DNA of 64,000 bases from Vespa crabro (Eukaryota > Arthropoda > Insecta > Hymenoptera > Vespidae), in NCBI RefSeq assembly GCF_910589235.1, contig NC_060970.1, positions 1,391,001-1,455,000 on the forward strand, read 5' to 3'. Positions 57,715 through 64,000 of the stretch are shown piece after piece; position 1 is the stretch's first letter; each line of letters begins with the position of its first letter. The notes below the pieces were generated by a model. It was not told the DNA's origin, searched no databases, and saw nothing but the letters and a program-made list of their open reading frames with translations. A program made the translations under genes and the position numbers.

Positions 57715-59360
57715 CGATTAATTCTAGTGCTTTTTCATAGGTCGGTAACTTATTAATCGATCTGTATTCATTTGCTTTTTTGCTTTTGCTATCTTTGAAA
57801 ACGATACTATCATAGATATTTTTCAATTCTTTCGGCACAACTTTCCTTTCACGAGTTACGTATTATTTCCACAAATTCTTCCTTTATTATATAAAGCATC
57901 AACATCAATATATCAGTCGTTATATCCTCTTCAATTCTTTTCTTTCTTGACAACTTCATAGCAATTTTTTCTATGTCTTTTATATTAATCATTCTAAAGT
58001 TCTGTATACTATTCACTTTATTTTCACTAATATACATAATTTTTTTATCCATGCCCTTTGTCTATATTATCTATATATTTAACTGTCATTAATACTTTTT
58101 ATATATACTAATATATATTAAATTTATCAGTTAAGTTATATCCATTATTACCTAAAAACTTAAAATCTATGCTCTCTATATTTTGCATGTATCTTGATTT
58201 TTCTCTAATAATTTCTTTCAGAATTCTTCATATTTTAATAGAATCTTCTCTATTATTATCTATTATTTTTTTTATAGTATATCTTTTTTTTCTTATTGAC
58301 TTAACCATTGCATTTCTCTCATTTTTGAATTGTACCCAATTCTGTTCTCCTTCCTCACATATTGCCTTCTTAAACGCTTCATCTCTTTTGTTTACCGCCA
58401 TTCTTATCCGAAAACTATTTTAAACTTTTTTTCGATGCTAGGGTGTCCAATGCCTCCATTATATCATCCAAAAATTGTTTAGCTCTTCTGTTTATTTTAT
58501 TGTTTTGCTCTTGTCCTGTTCTGTTTTCTACTAACCTAACAATTTGAACTAGTACATTTTTATTAACAAACTAAAGATCTATGATTATTTGACTGTCTTT
58601 TGTAATTCCTGTTGCCTTGTTGACAAATTGTTTCATAACAAAACTTTGTTTTTTGTAATTTCTTTGCATAGAACGAATCTACCATAAAATCGATATTGAA
58701 GTCTCCTATTACATTCTTTTGTTATAGTTAGTTCCTCTATTAACTCCTCTGAAAAGTTCACAAAATCACCATGTAATGCACTCAGTGAATGATATATTAC
58801 TATTATCGAACCTTTATATATCTTTTCTTTTAATTATATTGCAACACACCAACAATTCATCATGAATCTTTTTCTCATTATTATTTCATATTCAACATCG
58901 TTTTTTATATATAAAATTATTCCCCCTGTATTTCTATTTTCTGAGTCCTATCTGATCACACTAAAATGGCACATTCACTTCATTATCTTCAATTTCAACA
59001 ATCAATCTAGTTTCAGATAGTGCTATAAATTCTCACTCTTTTGTTATTCTTTAGGCTTTATTACAATTATGTTTTCCTTCTTCTCTTTTGCTGTTTCAGA
59101 ATAACTGCGCTGGGCTGACATTGCATTTCATATCTTTATTATTTCTTCTATTTCTGTCTTAAAGCCCTCCAATTCCTCTGTAACAAAACTTGTGATTGAT
59201 TTTTATTTCGTTTTTATTGATCATCTCCTCCTTAATTTTTCTGCAATCTATCTTAGTCTCCGTTCCAGTATCTTCTATATGTATTTCCTTTTTAATTCGC
59301 ATTCTCCGTTCTTTATGCCAACTTCTCCTATACTAATATTTTTTATAATAAATATTATAT
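57715..59360 (-). pseudogene. LINE (split by a piggyBac), ORF1 tail, endonuclease and RT start
   Basis: Right to left: ORF1-like tail with SAQRSYSETAKEKKENIIVI (near 59070-59130), then endonuclease blocks ALSETRLIVEIEDNEVNVPF (near 59000), GTIIVIYHS-type sequence and GDFNIDF (near 58690). A linker (NKRDEAFKKAICEEGEQNWV, near 58350-58400) leads to ISENKVNSIQNFRMINIKDI and EKIAMKLSRKKRIEEDITTD (57849-58052). NEYRSINKLPTYEKALELIV ends exactly at the TTAA 57711-57714, where the piggyBac is inserted. Across the insertion the frame continues as KQVERYNLKDI on the other side. Many stops in the endonuclease. Confidence 0.85.
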
Positions 59361-59369
59361 ATACCCGAA

Positions 59370-60730
59370 CAACTGATAAATTCATTTACTAAATTGTAGA
59401 TTTTACGAAGTTTATGGTAACTTTGATGGAAATTTTCTCACATGGTATACAATTAATCAGCTATTATTTCTTTTTTTCTTTTGTTTACATATATTCTTCC
59501 TGTTTCGCAAGAAATCCATTTCATTTAATTAATATTTATGACCTTATCAATTTAATCACCATAATCCCCGACACCAGCATTAGTATTGCGCGATGAATCT
59601 ATAAGACAAATTTTCAAATTTTAAATAACCAATTAAAAATCTTGTTTATTTTGCACTAAACACTTATGTTTATCACTATAAAACATCCACAAAGCTTCTT
59701 CACCATTAGTTTTTTATACGTAATGCTTCTAAAAACTCAGATCAGTATTTTCCATTTAAAAATCACATTAATTAAGGAATATCTTTCTGCTTGTACTGCA
59801 CAACCGCTAACCGTCATTAGAGAGAGAAAGAGAGAGAGAGAGAGTGAGAGAGAGAGAGAGAGAGAGAGAATAAGAAAAAAGAGTATAAAAAAACATTAAA
59901 CAAGTTAAAAAAGGGAATAGAAAGAGAAAAAAGAATAAAAAAAGAAATAAAACAATTATAATTATAAATAAGTATAATGACGTACTAAATAATATGATAA
60001 AATAAAATAAAGTAAAATATGAATAGAATAAAATAACAATATCAAAAAATAATTTGAATTACTGAATGATGAACATCAATTATGGAAATATACTTCTCTT
60101 TTTTGTTACAATAATAAAAGCTTGTAAGTGTATCCAAAGTGCATACATAAACCCCGATACATATAAATATATGTACGTACTGTACAAAATACGAGTATTG
60201 AACATTAAATAATAAATATTAAATATTAAATATAAAAGATAAAAAAATTCAAGAGAATGAGAGAGTCCATTATCTTCTCTCTCTCTCTCTCTTCCCCCAC
60301 CCCCCCATTATCGACGATAAGACAACGTTATAAATAATTCTTTCTGTTCTAGCCACGATGATTTCGATCGTAACTAACCATTTTACACAAACTATCACAC
60401 AAAGTATTCATATAAGACCAATTTACTTCTTACAGTTTACAAATATTCTCCTTTAAAAGTAATAAAATTTCTAAGCTAACTTAAAACTACGATAGAAGTA
60501 AACCAGTAAGGAACCAAGTAACCGAACAATTAAATAACCATATAACCAAGTAACTGAATAACCAAGATAACAAACAAACAAGCAACCAAGCAAACAAGTG
60601 AGCGAACAAGCAAGCAGTAGTAAACAGTTGTGAAATTCAACCCATAATATTTCTCCCTTGTTCCAGCGTAATAGCGATAGTGTTAATAGATCTATCTTAC
60701 AAGTGACCCAGCTAAGATGAACGAGGGAAC
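59370..60730. other. Simple-repeat-rich stretch without a supported gene
   Basis: (GA)n at 59819-59870, (CT)n at 60274-60292 followed by a C-run, and an AACCAAGTAACCGAACAA-type loose repeat at 60500-60615. The open frames here follow the repeat composition. The zone 60500-61130 may include the 5' untranslated part of the gypsy element to the right, but no LTR pair or primer-binding site was recognised. Confidence 0.45.
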
Positions 60731-60735
60731 ACAAA

Positions 60736-61065
60736 ATGTACGTGAATCTAAAGAAAAAGAAAGAAAGAAAGAATGAAAGAGAGAAAATGAGAAGGAAGCT
60801 AAAGAACTGCAAGGATTGTTCTGACTGGTGCGCAACGACAGAACCAAAGAAAATGCGGGACGTAATACCAAATTCCACGGTGCCGAATATGCCGCTAGTA
60901 GGAAATCAGAAACAACTAATTTTTAAATGGTTGCACGTTAACGCCGCATGCATGGAAAGAACAGAGATAATGAAAATAGTAAAAATAAAAATGGCAAGAA
61001 AATTGCACCAAAGAATAGGAGTGCAATATTTTTATTTCAAACAAGGAATCTCACTTAGTATATAA
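60736..61065 (+). other. Unassigned 109-codon open frame, Lys-rich
   Basis: It starts MYVNLKKKKERKNEREKMRR. Further on it has CKDCSDWCATTEPKKMRD and LIFKWLHVNAACMERTEIMK. No recognised domain. The Lys/Glu-rich start follows from the AAAGAAAGA repeat. It lies just upstream of the gypsy gag remnant and could be noise or a 5' leader frame. Confidence 0.2.
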
Positions 61066-61139
61066 CTACGTAAGATTTCATCAAAACTATTGATTAGGAA
61101 GAAGGAAAAGAAGAAGAAGGGAAAAGGAAGAGTTAATTG

Positions 61140-62875
61140 ACAGTGACAATGACGATGGCGATAGCAGTGGTGGTGGCTGTGGTCGAAAAAATGGAAACGC
61201 GTAGTGCAAGACCTAGGAGACGAAACGAGCAAGAATTAGAAGACGCGCAGAGGAAATTACTTAATTTCGAATCTCAGTTGCACGCGAACAAGCATTATGC
61301 GCACGCGAAGACGCGATAAGACGTGAATCGGAACGAACGAAAATAGAAACGGATCCTCTCATCTTCATGATGCAGAAAATTCTTGCCATGAGGAACGAGA
61401 CTCGCTCAAAATCCGATCAACATTCAATCAATGAAGCGTTAGGGATGATACCGCGTTTAGACGGGAAAAATATGCCTCTTATCATTCATCAAGGCATGTA
61501 AAATAGCTCGTCAAATGATACCGGATTATCCAGAGGAGTTATTCACCAAAACTGCTATCCGGAAAATACACGATACGGCGTACCGTGCCATAGAAAAATA
61601 AGAATTTCGTAACATGAATACAGAGCAGAGTTTAGGAATATTCTAATGCGCGAAAACGAACATATGATAGATTATATCGGTAAAACAAGGGATCTACACG
61701 AAACATAGACTTAAAATCATTAAATGCGGAACAAATCAAAACGGCAAAACAGATCATAAGAGAATCACTAGAGTTATTCCATCTACTGGGAGACGAACTC
61801 ACCTATACCAATACGATAACGCATAAGATAGAAACGGTAGATTCGACGCTAGTTTCCATTAGACAGTATCGATTCCCTCCTGTTCACAAAGAAGAAATAA
61901 ACAAACAGATAAGCGAGCTCTTAGGGTCATTCAGCCCTCGACGTCACCCTATAATTCTCTATGGATTGTTCCAATGAAAGCAGGCGCCGATGGAAAGAAA
62001 CGATGGCGATTAGTAATCGACTACAGTATGTTAAATGAAAAAACGGTCAAAGATAGCTATCCTTTACCCAACATTACGGAAATATTAGATCAGTTAGAAA
62101 GCGCAAAATACTTCAGCACGTTTGATTTGGAATCCGGATCCATCAGATCGCAATGAGTAAGGAAGACGCTCCGAAAATGGCTTTCTCGACTCCTTACGAT
62201 CATTATGAATTTACACGAATGCCTTTCGGTTTAAAGAACGCTCCTTCCACATTCCAAAGACTAATAAACACAATTCTCATGGGACTGCAAGGAAATGAGC
62301 TCTTTGTTTATTTAGACAACATAGTTATCTACTCCAGCTCTTTATCAGAGCACATTATTAAATATCGAAAATTACGCGATCGACTGAAAACCGCAGGATT
62401 AAAGCTACAACCCGAGAAGTGCAACTTTCTTAGGAAAGAAGTAACGTACTTAGGGCATATAATAAGTTCGGACGGTGTAAAACCCGATCCAGGATAGATA
62501 AGAGCAGTAAAAGAATTCCCAGAGCCACGCTCAGCTAAGAACATTAAGCAGTTCTTAGGAGTAGCCGGTTACTACAGACAATTTATACCTAATTTTTCAG
62601 CGATAAGTAAACCACTCACAAACCTTTTGAAAAAGGATGTTCCATTCAAATGAGTAAACAGTCAGGAGCAATCATTCAAAATGCTAGTAAATCTACTATG
62701 TCAGGAACCACTTCTCCAATATCCAGACTTCTCGAAACCTTTCGTTGTTACAACCGACGCATCTAATTACACTATAGGTGGTATACTAAGGCAAGGCGAA
62801 ATAGGCAAAGATTTATCTATTGCATATACGTCATGTACGACATAGACTTCTTAACCAGGTGGAACAAAACTACTG
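61140..62875 (+). pseudogene. Gypsy element C: gag start joined by deletion to RT and RNase H start
   Basis: Gag: METRSARPRRRNEQELEDAQ (near 61190), then after a frame change KILAMRNETRSKSDQHSINE and ALGMIPRLDGKN, to about 61670. The reading then enters the protease-RT linker without gag knuckles or protease: LNAEQIKTAKQIIRESLELF, HLLGDELTYTN (near 61715-61810) and RQYRFPPVHKEEINKQISEL. RT: RWRLVIDYSMLNEKTVKDSY, PLPNITEILDQLESAKYFST, MAFSTPYDHYEFTRMPFGLK and FVYLDNIVIYSSS (near 62310), where the second Asp of the active site is Asn. Then KLQPEKCNFLRKEVTYLGHI, IKQFLGVAGYYRQFIPNFSA and the RNase H start FVVTTDASNYTIGGILRQGE. Stops at 62497 and 62652; the reading ends near 62870. Same family style as gypsy B and D (LPNI.EIL block). 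Confidence 0.9.
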
Positions 62876-62879
62876 CTGG

Positions 62880-64000
62880 CGGTAGCAGGCTACGATCGAA
62901 AAATGAGAATCATGCAATTAGAAAAGGAGGTTATGCTATCGAAGATTAATAATACTACGTTCTGCAGCCGCGGCTGCAATGGCATCTTTCGCGTCACTCA
63001 CATTGCGGCTCATTGTGAGCATACAACCAGTAATACAAAGATTTTAGTCCTAAATACATTCTTCCAATATTTGTTTACGCAATCCGTTTATTGGATTATT
63101 CGATGAAATTACCTACTACTTCTAGAAACTATTACTTCTTGTATTCTAATTTTGCAAGTGTAATTCAACCCATGATCTTCTGATAGAGAAAATTATATAT
63201 GCGGGATTTAAAAATTGCAACAAATTCAGATAATCGTATATTATCCAATAATGAGTTCCATGAGTGCCATGCAAGTAAATGATTTGTGGTACATTTCTGT
63301 TCTACATGTTGGATGACTGAAGTGATCGACTTAGTTCATTGTTGTTTTTACCAGTCATGCTTGTATCTGATCTATATAGGAAGTTCTCAAATAGACAGGA
63401 GGGTCTGTGTTGTCAAGATTGCACAGTTAGTTTATTCAGAAAGTACTTTCTTCTATCTTCTAACTTGAACCATTTTAATTTTCAAAAAAATGGTGTGACA
63501 TATTTGTATTATTTAATGTTGAATATAAATTTAATTATCCGATTTAATCTTCGTTGTAATTTCAGGTTCAGTTCTTTGATGATATTAGCAAAGACAATGC
63601 AGCAATAATCTACGTGAAGAAGAATTTATATAGATGCAGATCTATCTTGTAGCGTGATATATCAAATTGGACATATCAAATTGCACCATTATAGTGATTT
63701 GTCTCAAGTCTATGGCACGTCGAATATCATCAATTACTTTCTGAACCAAGGTCTATGTTATATCTTTTCTTGTATGCTGACTACATGCGATCAAATAAAT
63801 TATTTTCTTCGAAAAAGTCAATTACAAAAATCATGCACAATTTTTTTTCGAGTGGCTTGGACATTAAATTTAGAAGTGAAATCGGATGAAAATCCTCTGG
63901 CTTTGTGGCAAATTTGGTTTTTGATATCAGCCTAATATACGATCGTTTCCAGTTATCTGGAAAAATTGAGCTGTATAGTCAGTAATTATATACATGTAGT
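62880..64000. other. No recognised gene
   Basis: Open frames at 63286-63608 and 63654-63935 (+) give no recognisable domain. The sequence is less repetitive than elsewhere and might hold part of a host gene continuing to the right, but I cannot support that. Confidence 0.4.

Noticed and set aside
60471..60878. A 135-codon minus-strand frame rich in Leu, Ser and Phe that could look like a membrane protein
   Set aside because: It follows from the CAAGCAACC and GAAAGA simple repeats on the plus strand.
1..64000. CRISPR arrays, bacterial operons, ribosome binding sites, riboswitches
   Set aside because: No regularly spaced repeat-spacer arrays and no prokaryotic gene organisation. Content is plainly eukaryotic transposons.
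1..64000. tRNA or rRNA genes
   Set aside because: None recognised by eye. A covariance-model scan would be needed to exclude a decayed tRNA or tRNA-derived SINE.

Overview
The window looks like AT-rich nuclear DNA of an insect. A bee, ant or wasp is the best guess, from the mix of R1-clade and other LINEs, Ty3/gypsy pol families, mariner, Tc1, DD37D-like and piggyBac elements. This is inference from element content, because no host housekeeping gene is visible. Almost every recognisable coding stretch is a broken copy of a mobile element, so the region reads as a transposon graveyard such as pericentromeric or other gene-poor DNA.

Layout, left to right. 1-2.95 kb: 3' part of a Ty3/gypsy element (+) with a likely 3' LTR. 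2.95-5.5 kb: AT-rich, no gene seen. 5.75-8.3 kb: mariner 5' half, LINE endonuclease remnant and hAT-like remnant, all (-). 9.9-11.5 kb: minisatellites and a piggyBac fragment. 12.6-17.2 kb: a gypsy element (-) with gag, protease, RT, RNase H and integrase remnants, cut by a TTAA-flanked MITE. 17.5-19.9 kb: two piggyBac N-terminal remnants and a second copy of that MITE. 21.1-24.8 kb: a cluster of Tc1-like remnants plus a piggyBac end. 25.0-28.7 kb: LINE 3' end, a complete IR/DR-type Tc1 element and another Tc1/mariner-superfamily element. 28.8-29.7 kb: a broken envelope-like glycoprotein gene. 29.85-30.09 kb: a second TTAA MITE type.

30.89-31.20 kb holds a possible small two-exon gene, the only apparently unbroken candidate gene in the window. 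31.3-32.9 kb: a doubly deleted gypsy. 34.9-36.1 kb: a foldback TTAA MITE beside a piggyBac remnant. 38.0-41.9 kb: a fairly well preserved R1-clade LINE (-). 44.24-45.52 kb: a near-complete mariner with TA target duplications. 46.4-47.3 kb: another Tc1/mariner-superfamily element. 50.0-52.4 kb: gypsy protease-integrase remnant next to a piggyBac with long repeat-bearing ends. 52.7-54.8 kb: second copy of the IR/DR Tc1 element and a mariner 3' half. 54.8-59.4 kb: a LINE (-) split at a TTAA by a complete 1.9-kb piggyBac. 61.1-62.9 kb: another gypsy remnant (+).

The elements do not form a pathway; they are layers of insertion and decay. The main biological points are the number of TTAA-type (piggyBac) elements and MITEs, the two IR/DR Tc1 copies sharing the same two nonsense codons, the nested piggyBac in the LINE, the captured glycoprotein remnant, and repeated loss of catalytic aspartates through Asp-to-Asn changes. 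Family calls rest on motifs read by eye, without database searches, and boundaries are approximate unless a target-site duplication is stated.
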